From the NCBI RefSeq assembly GCF_001675045.1, contig NZ_LYPA01000045.1, positions 1 to 64,000 on the forward strand: DNA of 64,000 bases, given 5' to 3'. The position numbers were made by a program, and so were the translations under genes. Source of the DNA: Paenibacillus oryzae. GTDB taxonomy: Bacteria; Bacillota; Bacilli; Paenibacillales; Paenibacillaceae. Positions within the stretch are counted from its first letter, which is position 1; the number at the start of each line of letters is the position of its first letter. The notes beneath the pieces were generated by a model. The model did not search any database, had not been told where the DNA came from, and worked only from the letters and a program-made list of their open reading frames with translations. This document shows, piece after piece, positions 52,925-62,008 of this stretch.

Positions 52925-53101
52925 ATACTCATTCGCTTTCTGTTCTGGTGTAGTGTCCTATTTGCTATTGTAACAGATTGCCCCGATTTCGCCCAATATT
53001 CATTCCACATATTTTACACCCGCCAGCTTGCCTTAAGCTCTGTAAAGGCGAGGATAAATGCTCATGGGAGAGGATTAAAGAGGGTTGAAGACACGCCTAA
53101 C

Positions 53102-54466
53102 CTACTCTTCTTCCTCCGGACGATCCGTAAGCTTCACCTTAACCGTCTCCAGCTTGCCGTCCCGGTAGTAGGAAACGACAACAGGATCTCCGATGTTCTT
53201 CTGATTATAGAGGTATTTGCGAAGCTCCTTGGTGCTGCCCACGCTTTGATCATCCAGCTTGACAATAACATCGTTGAATTGCAGCCCCGCATCCAGAGCC
53301 GGACCCACCGCCTCAAGCACGATGATACCCGAAAACACCTCATCCGGCAGCTTCAGCTTAGGCGTTTCTCCGTCGGTATTGGTTTCAGCCTTGCCGCCGG
53401 AATCGTCTTTACCGCCGCCATTTTCCGCATTCTCGCCCTCCAGCATGCCCTGCCACTTCTCCTGCTCCCAATATTGGGACAGATCCATCGTGTAGACGCC
53501 GAGGTAGGGACGCGAAACATATCCTTTTTGAATCAGCTCATTAACAACGGTCATCGCATTGTTGATGGGAATGGCATAACCAATACTCTCCACGCCAAAA
53601 TCGGCGATTTTCATACTATTAATACCCACGACGCGGCCATTCAGGTCGATCAGCGGTCCGCCGCTGTTGCCTTGATTAATCGCGGCATCCACGCGAATAA
53701 CCTCCTGCTCCCAGTCGATCACGCCGTTTTGGTTCAAGGATACCGGAATAATCTCATGAATGACGCTGACAATGCCCATAGTGATGGACTCGCCCATGCC
53801 TAGCGGGTTGCCAATCGCCATAACGAATTCAGCCGCGCGCAGCCCGGAGGAATCTCCGATTTCGGCCACCGTATCGATGCCTTTGCCGTCGATCTCCAGA
53901 ACGGCCAGGTCCGTAATTTGATCCACGCCCACAATGCGCGCTTCCCGAATTTCGCCCGTTGTCAGCACCGCTTTTACCTTTTGCGCATCCGACACGACAT
54001 GGTAATTGGTTACAATATACGCCTTACCGTCTTTTTTCTCTATAATAACGCCGGAGCCGACGCCCGCCTCGCGAAGCACGCCTTCTCCCTCTTCGCCGTC
54101 CTTCAGCACTCCTCCGCCCAGTCCAAGCGAAAAGGCTTGTTCATTGATAATACTAACGACCGCAGGACGCACCTTGGCCGTAGCTTGAACCGTTCTCTCC
54201 GACGGGTCCATTCCCTGAAGAATGCTGCCGGAGGTCGTACCGCTGGACGAGCCGCCTTTTCCAGGACCGCCTAAAACGCCCACGAACAATCCGAACAGCA
54301 GCGCAACTGCCAATGCGCTTGTAAAAGAGGACACAAAGGCGATCCGCAAGGTCGACCAGTTGCGCTCGCGGCTTTTGAACGGAAAACCATTTTCCTCGCG
54401 ACGGCTAACCCTCGTTGTGCGCCTTGACACCTTGGTTGAATAGAAATTGTCGTCGAATATGCTCAT
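53102..54466 (-). CDS. htrA: HtrA/DegP-type S1C serine protease
   Basis: 454 residues. One membrane helix at about 40-63, then a trypsin-like domain with H156 (TNYHVVSDAQ), D187 (ITDLAVLEIDG) and S268 (NQGNSGGPL), and a C-terminal PDZ domain (about 375-454: FSGIIVLEAVGPALDAGLQFNDVIVKLDDQSV). A 45-residue acidic Gly-rich linker precedes the PDZ domain. Surface quality control protease; in Bacillales part of the walRK-yycHI-walJ-htrA neighbourhood. Confidence 0.96.
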   Translation of the reverse strand: MSIFDDNFYSTKVSRRTTRVSRREENGFPFKSRERNWSTLRIAFVSSFTSALAVALLFGLFVGVLGGPGKGGSSSGTTSGSILQGMDPSERTVQATAKVRPAVVSIINEQAFSLGLGGGVLKDGEEGEGVLREAGVGSGVIIEKKDGKAYIVTNYHVVSDAQKVKAVLTTGEIREARIVGVDQITDLAVLEIDGKGIDTVAEIGDSSGLRAAEFVMAIGNPLGMGESITMGIVSVIHEIIPVSLNQNGVIDWEQEVIRVDAAINQGNSGGPLIDLNGRVVGINSMKIADFGVESIGYAIPINNAMTVVNELIQKGYVSRPYLGVYTMDLSQYWEQEKWQGMLEGENAENGGGKDDSGGKAETNTDGETPKLKLPDEVFSGIIVLEAVGPALDAGLQFNDVIVKLDDQSVGSTKELRKYLYNQKNIGDPVVVSYYRDGKLETVKVKLTDRPEEEE

Positions 54467-54614
54467 CGGACTGCCTCCTCTCCGGACTCACGGGCAATGT
54501 TTTTGCAAGCTTTCGCTGCAATCTAGGAATAATTTCGGAAGATTGGACTAAAATAATAATAGATTAAGTGACGCTGCTTCACATTTTTTTAAAATCAGCC
54601 AAGGAGGCTATCCC

Positions 54615-54836
54615 ATGACTAATCCCGATATGTCCGCCTGGGAGCAGGTGCAAATCGTTGCCCGGCTGTCCGATCTCAAGGAGGATCACTACCGCGCGCT
54701 GCTGACGCTTAGCGCCATGATGGAGCTTCTGATCGAAAAAGGACTGCTGACCCGCCAGGAGCTGGATGAGAAAGCCCGCCAGCTGGATTCCGAGCTGGAG
54801 ACACTTATTTCAACCGAACTTCATCCCATGGCGTAG
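54615..54836 (+). CDS. Small helical protein, opposite strand to walJ
   Basis: 73 residues, ATG behind AAGGAGG. Mostly helical with a heptad-like pattern (QIVARLSDLKEDHYRALLTLSAMMELLIEKGLLTRQELDEKARQLDSELETL). Divergent from htrA and convergent with walJ, with a 32-base overlap of the two 3' ends. Protein-like composition and a strong ribosome binding site support it; function unknown. Possibly a small regulator or an adaptor. Confidence 0.75.
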   Translation: MTNPDMSAWEQVQIVARLSDLKEDHYRALLTLSAMMELLIEKGLLTRQELDEKARQLDSELETLISTELHPMA

Positions 54837-55611
54837 GCCGATCATAATACGTCATGCGGAGCGGAAATTCCTCTTTTTTATAAAATATTCCGTGGTTCTC
54901 CAATATAGAATTAACGGTAAGTAAAGCCAGGTCCATCTGATTGTGATCCAGACTGAGATGCGCCAGATAGATGCGTTTCGTCCGGTCCGTCATCAGCTCC
55001 ACCAGCGCTTCTCCGGCCGCTTCATTGGACAAGTGTCCGATATCGCTCAGGATTCGCCGCTTGATATTCCAGGGATACCGTCCCATGCGCAGCATCTCGG
55101 TATCATGATTGGATTCCAGCACCAGCACATCGGAGTCGATGATTTGTCGCTTCACCTTTTCGCTGACATAACCCAAATCCGTTGCCAGACTAAGCTTTTC
55201 GCCATTTTCCTGAAAGCAATACCCTACCGGCTCCGCAGCATCATGCGAAATTGGATAGGACTGCACTGTCATCTCACCAAATTCGAGGCATTCCCCCGTC
55301 TCCATAATGACGCGTTTTTCGGGCGCAATTGTACCGATGTGGCGCTCCATCGCTCCCCACGTCGCCTCATTGGCGAATACGGGCAGCTCATATTTACGGG
55401 CAAAAGCACCCAGCCCCTTGATATGATCGGAATGCTCGTGCGTCACCACAAGCCCGTCCAGCTCATGCCCGGAAACTCCGCGCTCCTTCATCATTTCATC
55501 CATTTTTTTGGCGCTAAGTCCAGCATCCACCAATACCATCTTGCTGCTCCCCTTGACGATAGTGGCGTTCCCCGTCGAACCGCTTGCCAATACTGTAAAT
55601 CGAAGTCCCAA
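54805..55611 (-). CDS. walJ: MBL-fold hydrolase WalJ (YycJ)
   Basis: 268 residues from a TTG at 55611 (LGLRFTVLASGSTGNA), chosen because AAGGG lies ten bases upstream and family members start just there; an ATG at 55647 has no ribosome binding site. Metallo-beta-lactamase motif THEHSDHIKG, VLVDAGLSAKKMD, LGYVSEKV and LVLESNHDTEML. Probable 5'-3' exonuclease-type MBL protein, last gene of the wal operon, with a role in DNA repair or replication-division coordination inferred in relatives. Overlaps the convergent small gene by 32 bases. Confidence 0.93.
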   Translation of the reverse strand: MGLRFTVLASGSTGNATIVKGSSKMVLVDAGLSAKKMDEMMKERGVSGHELDGLVVTHEHSDHIKGLGAFARKYELPVFANEATWGAMERHIGTIAPEKRVIMETGECLEFGEMTVQSYPISHDAAEPVGYCFQENGEKLSLATDLGYVSEKVKRQIIDSDVLVLESNHDTEMLRMGRYPWNIKRRILSDIGHLSNEAAGEALVELMTDRTKRIYLAHLSLDHNQMDLALLTVNSILENHGIFYKKEEFPLRMTYYDRPTPWDEVRLK

Positions 55612-55820
55612 CTGCTCCAGTCCCTTCTCCCCGAACACTAACCCCATGTCATGCGTTGTTTTTATGAATGAACCTCGGACTCGCCTAAGAGCCAGTCTCT
55701 ACTTCACGTGATAAGGATGCGGCAAGAGAAATCCTCACGCAACCAACAAGGAAGGCTTGTTAGATGTTCCACTCAAAATACCATTCCCGTGCACAGCCAT
55801 GAATACAGCTTGTATGAACT

Positions 55821-55988
55821 ATCGTACAAAAATAAAGATTCTTTTGGCTGAATGGGTGATTTTGTACGTTGAATCGCACAAAAATAGAGATTCTTTTAGC
55901 CGAGTGAGTGATTTTGTACGTTGAATCGTACAAAAATGAAGAATTTTTTGCCCGAATGGGCAATTTTGTACGATTGATCGTACAAAAC
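55821..55988. repeat. Three 52-bp tandem hairpin repeats plus a partial
   Basis: Units start at 55821, 55873, 55925 and a partial at 55977, exactly 52 bases apart. Each opens ATCGTACAAAA (one copy has C for T) and closes with TTTTGTACG, so each can fold into a stem-loop. The interior is the same in all three with few changes, unlike CRISPR spacers. The whole non-coding stretch 55612-56196 otherwise shows only short AT-rich and CATCGC-like runs; no gene. Confidence 0.85.
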
Positions 55989-56196
55989 TATCCAAATCAC
56001 ATTCAAAAGCTCACTCTTTATACGAAAATTCATACAAAATGCGGGACATCGCGAGATCGCAACATCGCCATATCACACCACCATACCATCGCACCACGCG
56101 CTATCTCCTCTAATTCTTGTACATGCGCGCCCCAATTTCAAGTACGTCTTTATTGCAAATCAGTCATAAAATCCCGCTGCGCCTGATTGTTAAACA

Positions 56197-57021
56197 TCAG
56201 CGCTTGTCCGATGCCGCGTTGCTCGCCAGCTGCTTGTCCGATGGCGCATGGCTGGCCAGCTCATCGTCCCCGTCCTCGTCGCCCGCATCATCTGTGGCAA
56301 CCTCGCCGCTGATCGCATGGATAAAATAAACCTTGCCATCCTCCAGCGTTACGCGCCAGGTCGGTGCCGACACCTGCTTTTCGGAATCGAAAATTTGACC
56401 GTGATAGCCCAATTGAATGTCGGTTATGACCGAACCTTCCTCCAGGTAGGTTTCGATCAGGCTGGCTACAACCTTGGCGGCGGGCAGTACCTGCCTGGGC
56501 TCCCCAATTCCCACCAGCTCGACCTGATCCTGAAGGAAGCCGGTTATTTTCAAGTTACTGATAAACAGCTCCAGCTTGATATTAAACATCGGCCTTCCTT
56601 CAACCATCCGGTTTAACACAAAAACCCCGTCCCTGCTGCTATGCAGATCATAGGCATATTGATCAATTTCGGGAATTTGGCCGCTTAACCTTTTGTTCAG
56701 CTCCGATTTGGAAAAGTTAAGCGCGCTGTCCACCGGCGTTTTCAGCGGCAGCGGCTCGCCCTCTCCATGCTCTGGCCTGCTCGTATGGAGCAAATAAGTC
56801 AAATCGCCCAGCTTTGGCGTATCCAGCGGAAGATTAGCGGTAAGCGATATTCGCTTCTGCTGCATAAGCAGCAGCTTGTCCTGGGGCAGCTCCGCAAATT
56901 TGATATTGGCGTCTAATTGCTCCCGAACATCCAGCCAAAGCTGATAGCCTAGCAAAATATTCAGCAGAAGAAACGATATAATCATCACGCTTTTGGCTCT
57001 GCCCCAATCCAAGCACTTCAC
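56197..57021 (-). CDS. yycI: WalRK regulatory protein YycI
   Basis: 274 residues. N-terminal membrane helix (RAKSVMIISFLLLNILLGYQLWLDV) followed by an extracytoplasmic YycI domain (KRISLTANLPLDTPKLGDLTYLL, EGSVITDIQLGYHGQIFDSEKQVSAPTWRVTLEDGKVYFIHAISG). With YycH it modulates WalK activity through membrane contact. The last 20 residues (LASHAPSDKQLASNAASDKR) are an imperfect duplication not expected in the family. 34 bases after the yycH stop. Confidence 0.93.
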   Translation of the reverse strand: MKCLDWGRAKSVMIISFLLLNILLGYQLWLDVREQLDANIKFAELPQDKLLLMQQKRISLTANLPLDTPKLGDLTYLLHTSRPEHGEGEPLPLKTPVDSALNFSKSELNKRLSGQIPEIDQYAYDLHSSRDGVFVLNRMVEGRPMFNIKLELFISNLKITGFLQDQVELVGIGEPRQVLPAAKVVASLIETYLEEGSVITDIQLGYHGQIFDSEKQVSAPTWRVTLEDGKVYFIHAISGEVATDDAGDEDGDDELASHAPSDKQLASNAASDKR

Positions 57022-57055
57022 CTCCGCCTTATCAGCTCATAATCATCGTTTCATT

Positions 57056-58762
57056 TCATTGGGACGAGCCCGTTCCATCCAAAGCATCCCGGTCTTCGTC
57101 ATCAGGCTGCCCGCTATCTGTCTCGCCATTTGCTCCGACGCTGTAAGCATCCTCCTGCTCGCCCGCTTCGGTTCCGGCCTTCCCAAGCTGGCCATCCTCG
57201 CTGCCATTGCCTCTAGCGGAGGCAAGCTCGGCTCCAGAAGCACCCGCGCCCGGCTCCAGCTCCTGAGCTGTTCCGTCACTGCCCAATCCGAAGTCACTGC
57301 CGTCCTGGCCGTTACGGGAAACCCCATCCGGCGAATTTTCGCTTGTTGCAGAACCGGATTCAGACGTTCCTTCTACCTCTGAGCCGTCTTGTCCCGCAGG
57401 CGCTCCATCCCCATTTTCGCCGCCAGGGCCCTCCGGCTTGTCGACGCTTGGCGGAGGCTCATACCCTGCAGGATACGCCTCCAGCAGAATTTCCTCGGTG
57501 CCATCCTTCAGGCGAACCGCCCAGACCGGCACAAACTGCAAGCGGCTATTGTCCAGCGGATTTGCTCTCAAGGCCGGGAATATTGCTGCCACCTGATCTC
57601 GCTTCGCATAAGACGCAAGCCGATTCTCCAGCGTTTCCCCGCCCTGCAGCCACCGCGGGTTGCGAGCTTCCCACTTAGGCTTCAGCGTCAGCAGAGAGCG
57701 GCTATACTCCGTCACCACGCCTTGCTGCAGCGTCAATCTCATATAGCCGTAACGGAACGGCGAATAGTCAATAATGGGATATTCCTCTACATATTTGCGG
57801 AAGCTGACGTATTTTTTCTCCTCCGCCGGCGTGGCGCTCATCAGCCGATGACTGCCGTCCCAGCCGCCGTGCTGGTTGATAAAATCAACCGACGCATATA
57901 CATTTTCGCTAAACTGGAAGTCGCGGCTTTGTCCTGCGGCAGAGTTGGTATAGCTGATCCACATGCCATTTTGCTCCACCTTGAGGCCGCGTTTGCCATC
58001 CGTAAAAATCTCCGACCCGCTGCGATCCACAATCGCTTTGGTCGTGCTGGAATCAAAAAACAAGCTCCGCTGCATCTGCTCCGGCGAATACATCTCGTAG
58101 GGATACACCATCTCCGCCGCTTGAATTGGCTCGTCCGGTATATACAAGCCGTCGTCCGTCATCCGGTAAGGCGGCAAATGCTCGCCAAAGCCGACATAAT
58201 CCTGCACGTCCCGAACGGTCAAGTCGGCGCGGACCGCTTCATATACGTTTTCGCCATCGCTGCTGAAGAAAAACGCGCGAACCTCCTCGGAATCGCTAAG
58301 CTTGAGAATCCAGATTTTCTGAATCCGCTCGTTCAGGAACAGCAGGTCGCCCTCCAGCTTCAGCATCTTCTGCAAAAGATCGACCGGCACGCCATTGCCG
58401 AAGCGCAGCTCGATGCCCATTTCGTTCTTGCGTATTTCCTCCCAGTCCATCAGCATCGCCACGCTGCGCTGCAGTCCCTTGAACTCACGCCCCGCGATCC
58501 GCTGCTTCAGAATCATGTCGTAGAACTGGGTGCCCGGCCGAAGCACCGTATGCCGGTTTTCGCCCATATGGAGCACCAGCTCCTCCGGAAAAATAACGCC
58601 CTCCACGCTGGACGACACGCCCAGCGGCTCCGCATTGACATAATCCTGCTCGCTTCGCACCGTCGCTCCAAGACCGGGCATACTATAGGCGAGCAGATAG
58701 CTTTGCAGAAGACTAAGCGCAACCAGCGCGATCAACACGGCCGTTTTGGCTCTTTCCATCAT
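57056..58762 (-). CDS. yycH: WalRK regulatory protein YycH with a long low-complexity tail
   Basis: 568 residues. Membrane helix at the start (AKTAVLIALVALSLLQSYLLAY), then a YycH domain to about residue 430. The final 130 residues are rich in Gly, Glu, Ser, Asp and Ala (from PSVDKPEGPGGENGDG to the end) with no fold. Relatives such as the B. subtilis protein are around 455 residues, so the tail is an addition, and it lies outside the membrane. Four-base overlap with walK. Confidence 0.93.
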   Translation of the reverse strand: MMERAKTAVLIALVALSLLQSYLLAYSMPGLGATVRSEQDYVNAEPLGVSSSVEGVIFPEELVLHMGENRHTVLRPGTQFYDMILKQRIAGREFKGLQRSVAMLMDWEEIRKNEMGIELRFGNGVPVDLLQKMLKLEGDLLFLNERIQKIWILKLSDSEEVRAFFFSSDGENVYEAVRADLTVRDVQDYVGFGEHLPPYRMTDDGLYIPDEPIQAAEMVYPYEMYSPEQMQRSLFFDSSTTKAIVDRSGSEIFTDGKRGLKVEQNGMWISYTNSAAGQSRDFQFSENVYASVDFINQHGGWDGSHRLMSATPAEEKKYVSFRKYVEEYPIIDYSPFRYGYMRLTLQQGVVTEYSRSLLTLKPKWEARNPRWLQGGETLENRLASYAKRDQVAAIFPALRANPLDNSRLQFVPVWAVRLKDGTEEILLEAYPAGYEPPPSVDKPEGPGGENGDGAPAGQDGSEVEGTSESGSATSENSPDGVSRNGQDGSDFGLGSDGTAQELEPGAGASGAELASARGNGSEDGQLGKAGTEAGEQEDAYSVGANGETDSGQPDDEDRDALDGTGSSQ

Positions 58763-60606
58763 TCCGGCTCGCCTCCTTCCTGCAACAGAGGCAGACTAAA
58801 CGTTACCATGGTGCCTTCATTCAGCTCCGAATATAGCGCAATCGTACCGCCATGCGCTTTTACAATTTCCCGGGCAATGGACAAGCCAAGCCCCGTGCCT
58901 CCCATATTGCGGGAGCGCGCCTTATCAACCCGATAGAAGCGGTCGAAAATACGGCTCAGGTCCTTTTTCGGAATACCGATGCCGGTATCCTTTACGCTAA
59001 TTTCGAGCAAGCTGCCATCGCTTGATCTTCTCGCAATAAGCTCGATGGAGCCGCCGTCCAGCGTATATTTGATCGCATTAGACATCAGGTTGTCCAAAAC
59101 CTGGTCGATCTGGTCGCGGTCCAGCCAAGCCGTATGCAGCTTGCGCTCCACACGAACCGATGCCTGAATGGATTTTTGCCGAAGCTGGAAGGAAAAGCGG
59201 TCCGCCACCTCGTCCAGCATATCGTGGATTTTGGTCGCGCGCCGCCGAAGCGGAGCCTGGTTGGAGTCCAGCCGCGAGAGATGCAGCAGATCCGTTACAA
59301 GACGGATCATCCGTTCCGTCTCATTGCTGATTACGCCAACAAACCGCTCCGATAGCTCGCGCTCCTCCAGCGCGCCGTCGCCCAGCGCTTCCGCATAGCT
59401 TTTGATCGTGGTCAGCGGCGTGCGCAGCTCGTGGGATACGTTCGCCACGAACTGGCGGCGGGACTGCTCCAGCTTTTCCTGCTCCGTCGCATCCTGCAGG
59501 AGCGCAATCGTGCCGGTAATGCCCTTATCCCGGCGGTGAATCGGCGTAAACGTCACCTTAAGCAGTGTTTCCTCGCTATCTCCATCCGTTTCGCCCGGGC
59601 TTTCTCTCGTAATAAGAAGCGTCTGGCCCTTGCCCTGCCGAAGCTCCGACAGCTTCTCGGGCCCCAGCATCAGCAGCTCCGACAGCTGCGCTCCCTGAAA
59701 GGTTTCCGCATCCATCAGTTGAAGGGCCCGACGATTCCAGACAATAATAGTGCCGTGCTCATCTGCCGCCAAAACGCCGTCGCTCATATTGGAGAGAACT
59801 GATGTCAGCTTCTCGTTTTCCTCCTCGTTGGCGGACAATGCGTCCTTCAAGCGGGAGGTCATATCGTTAAACGCCATGCTGAGCCTGCCGATTTCATCGT
59901 CGCCCAGAACAGGAGCTTTCAGGTTAAAATTCCCTTCCGCCATCGCTTCCGCTTGCCGCGTCAGCCCCTTGATGGGGCTTGTAATGGTGTGCGCCAGCAA
60001 AATACCCAGCATGCCCGTCAATCCAAGCGCAATCAGCGTCCCGGAGAAAAAAATCTGGTTGACCCGATTAACCGTTTCATAAAGCTGCGTCATCGACGCC
60101 TCCACGTAAACCGCGCCAACAACCTTGTCATTGTACATCACCGGAATGGCAATCATTTTTTTGCGGGAATTATCGTCGTCAATAAACTCTTCTTCGTTGT
60201 CGGGGATGTTTTGCAGCGCCCGGCTGACCGCAAGCTTGTTATTTTTTTGCCCGATGCGGGACTGATGCGATTGCAGGGAGGTCGCTACGATTTTCCCGTT
60301 GGCATCCAGCACCTGCACCTCCGCCCCGCTGATGCTGAACAAGCTCCGCACTACAAGATTGAGGTCCTCCGTCGTATTTTCAGAGGAATCGCTGTCCGTT
60401 TCCAAATTAGGCAGCAGACTGGGAGCGGCGAACTTGGACAAAATATCCGCCTGCTCCTTCAGATTGTTCGTAAAGCTGGTAATAAGCGAGTTTTTGACGG
60501 TGCTGATAAAATAAACCCCGATCAATTGCATCGCAACCAGAATCAGCAGCAAATAAATGATGACGAGCTTGACTTGGATGGTGCGGAAAAATTTCCGGCC
60601 TTTCAT
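58759..60606 (-). CDS. walK: Cell-wall metabolism sensor kinase WalK
   Basis: 615 residues. Two membrane helices flanking an extracytoplasmic Cache-like domain (about 35-180), HAMP ([21 protein letters not shown]), PAS domain ([15 protein letters not shown]), HisKA with phosphoacceptor in [17 protein letters not shown] (His about 391) and HATPase_c ([28 protein letters not shown]). Essential two-component kinase in most Firmicutes, responding to cell-wall turnover. Four-base overlaps with walR and yycH show tight coupling. Confidence 0.97.
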   Translation of the reverse strand: MKGRKFFRTIQVKLVIIYLLLILVAMQLIGVYFISTVKNSLITSFTNNLKEQADILSKFAAPSLLPNLETDSDSSENTTEDLNLVVRSLFSISGAEVQVLDANGKIVATSLQSHQSRIGQKNNKLAVSRALQNIPDNEEEFIDDDNSRKKMIAIPVMYNDKVVGAVYVEASMTQLYETVNRVNQIFFSGTLIALGLTGMLGILLAHTITSPIKGLTRQAEAMAEGNFNLKAPVLGDDEIGRLSMAFNDMTSRLKDALSANEEENEKLTSVLSNMSDGVLAADEHGTIIVWNRRALQLMDAETFQGAQLSELLMLGPEKLSELRQGKGQTLLITRESPGETDGDSEETLLKVTFTPIHRRDKGITGTIALLQDATEQEKLEQSRRQFVANVSHELRTPLTTIKSYAEALGDGALEERELSERFVGVISNETERMIRLVTDLLHLSRLDSNQAPLRRRATKIHDMLDEVADRFSFQLRQKSIQASVRVERKLHTAWLDRDQIDQVLDNLMSNAIKYTLDGGSIELIARRSSDGSLLEISVKDTGIGIPKKDLSRIFDRFYRVDKARSRNMGGTGLGLSIAREIVKAHGGTIALYSELNEGTMVTFSLPLLQEGGEPE

Positions 60607-61358
60607 CCGTATCCGAAGCCTCCCGTTTTAGGATTGCGCATCATATACCCTAGCCCGCGCCTGGTCATAATGTATTCCGGACGGCTGGGATCATCCTCGA
60701 TTTTTTCGCGGAGACGCCGAATGGTCACGTCAACCGTCCGCACATCGCCGAAATATTCAAAGCCCCATACCGCCTGAAGCAGATGCTCGCGCGTCATCAC
60801 CTTGCCGCTATTGCGGGCCATATAATGCACGAGCTCAAATTCCCTATGCGTCAAATCAAGCTGCTCGCCGTTTTTGTAAACGACATACATGTCCGTGTCG
60901 ATAAAAAGATTAAAGATCCGCAGCCCTTGCTGCTCGGCGGCTGCTTCCTGCGCCGCTTCGCCAGATGCGGCCTGGCTGAGCGTCTCCGCCGATTTGGTCT
61001 GACGGCGCAAATGCGCCTTGACCCGCGCCAGCAGCTCGCGCGTGCTAAACGGCTTAGTCACATAATCATCCGCGCCAAGCTCCAGTCCCAGCACCTTATC
61101 AATTTCCGTATCCTTGGCCGTCAGCATAATGATCGGCATTTGCAGCTTGGTCCGCACCTCGCGGCATACATCCATGCCATCCTTGACGGGCAGCATCAAG
61201 TCCAGCAGGATAAGATCCGGCTGCTCCTGGAAGGCCAATCGGACCGCCTCTCCTCCATCAAAAGCACAAATGACCTGGTGGCCTTCCTTTTCCAGGTTGA
61301 ATTTCAGTATATCTGCAATCGGCTGCTCGTCGTCGACCACCAAAATTTTTCCGTGCAT
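60603..61358 (-). CDS. walR: Cell-wall metabolism response regulator WalR
   Basis: 251 residues. Receiver with D53 (LILLDLMLP) and K near 102 ([11 protein letters not shown]), then an OmpR/PhoB winged helix (about 145-243; [39 protein letters not shown]). Between them is a linker rich in Ala, Glu and Gln ([16 protein letters not shown]), longer than in B. subtilis. It binds TGTWAH-N5-TGTWAH sites to control autolysins. Start of the wal operon; the promoter is probably near 61430-61450 (TGTGTTAGAAT on the minus strand). Confidence 0.97.
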   Translation of the reverse strand: MHGKILVVDDEQPIADILKFNLEKEGHQVICAFDGGEAVRLAFQEQPDLILLDLMLPVKDGMDVCREVRTKLQMPIIMLTAKDTEIDKVLGLELGADDYVTKPFSTRELLARVKAHLRRQTKSAETLSQAASGEAAQEAAAEQQGLRIFNLFIDTDMYVVYKNGEQLDLTHREFELVHYMARNSGKVMTREHLLQAVWGFEYFGDVRTVDVTIRRLREKIEDDPSRPEYIMTRRGLGYMMRNPKTGGFGYG

Positions 61359-61496
61359 CGCTACACCGCCTGTCGCTTTCCTAATTTATTCACTCAAAAC
61401 CGGATTTCATCCCGCTTGTCCGGTCTTCATCGTATTGCTTCTATTCTAACACAGGACTACTCCCCCTTCACAATGAAAGTTCCCTTATTTATGAGA

Positions 61497-61951
61497 GGAA
61501 GTTCAAAAAGCGCGCTTTCCATTACGCAGCATGCCTAGCGGCATGAGCGGCGTCGAATATAGGATTAACCCGAATCAAGCTTTCGCTTACGAAGTATGTT
61601 TCCTCCAGAAACATTTGAGTTGCTCACTTAGCTCCCACTAAGCTCCGCTACTCACCTTCTAGCTTCATCCTATCTTCTTGGTACTGAAAACCCCGCTTTT
61701 TGAACCTTTATTGAAGTGGAAGTTCAAAAAGCACGCTTCCCATTACACAACATGCCTAGCGGCATGAGCGGCGTCGAATATAGGATTCACCCGAATCAAG
61801 CTTTCGCTTACGAAGTATGTTTCCTCCAGAAACATTTGAGTTGCTCACTTAGCTCCCACTAAGCTCCGCTACTCACCTTCTAGCTTCATCCTATCTTCTT
61901 GGTACTGAAAACCCCGCTTTTTGAACCTTTATTGAAGTGGAAGTTCAAAAA
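61497..61951. repeat. 221-bp tandem duplication with terminal inverted repeats, plus a third start
   Basis: Two copies, 61497-61717 and 61718-61938, and a truncated third (GGAAGTTCAAAAA at 61939). They differ at five sites, all in the first 75 bases; the other ~145 are identical. Each unit starts GTTCAAAAAGC and ends near GCTTTTTGAAC, so the unit carries TIR-like ends, and includes a CATGCC/GGCATG hairpin. No reading frame. The surrounding stretch between walR (61358) and the peptidase stop (62009) is otherwise non-coding. Confidence 0.9.
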
Positions 61952-61989
61952 AAAGCACCATCCGGGTTTCAAAATCCGGATGATGCTTT
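61946..61989 (-). terminator. Intrinsic terminator of the M23 peptidase gene
   Basis: On the minus strand AAAGCATCATCCGG (61989-61976) pairs with CCGGATGGTGCTTT (61965-61952), one mismatch, followed by a T-run (61954-61947). The T-run also forms the start of the truncated third repeat. Confidence 0.9.
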
Positions 61990-62008
61990 ACTTATATAAT
62001 AGATATGA

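Noticed and set aside
55821-55988. Possible CRISPR array
   Set aside because: The units repeat completely, including the parts that would be spacers, and no cas gene is near. Fits tandem hairpins.
57389-58936. 515-codon plus-strand ORF opposite yycH
   Set aside because: Antisense of a strongly supported gene; Arg/Leu/His-rich shadow composition and no ribosome binding site.
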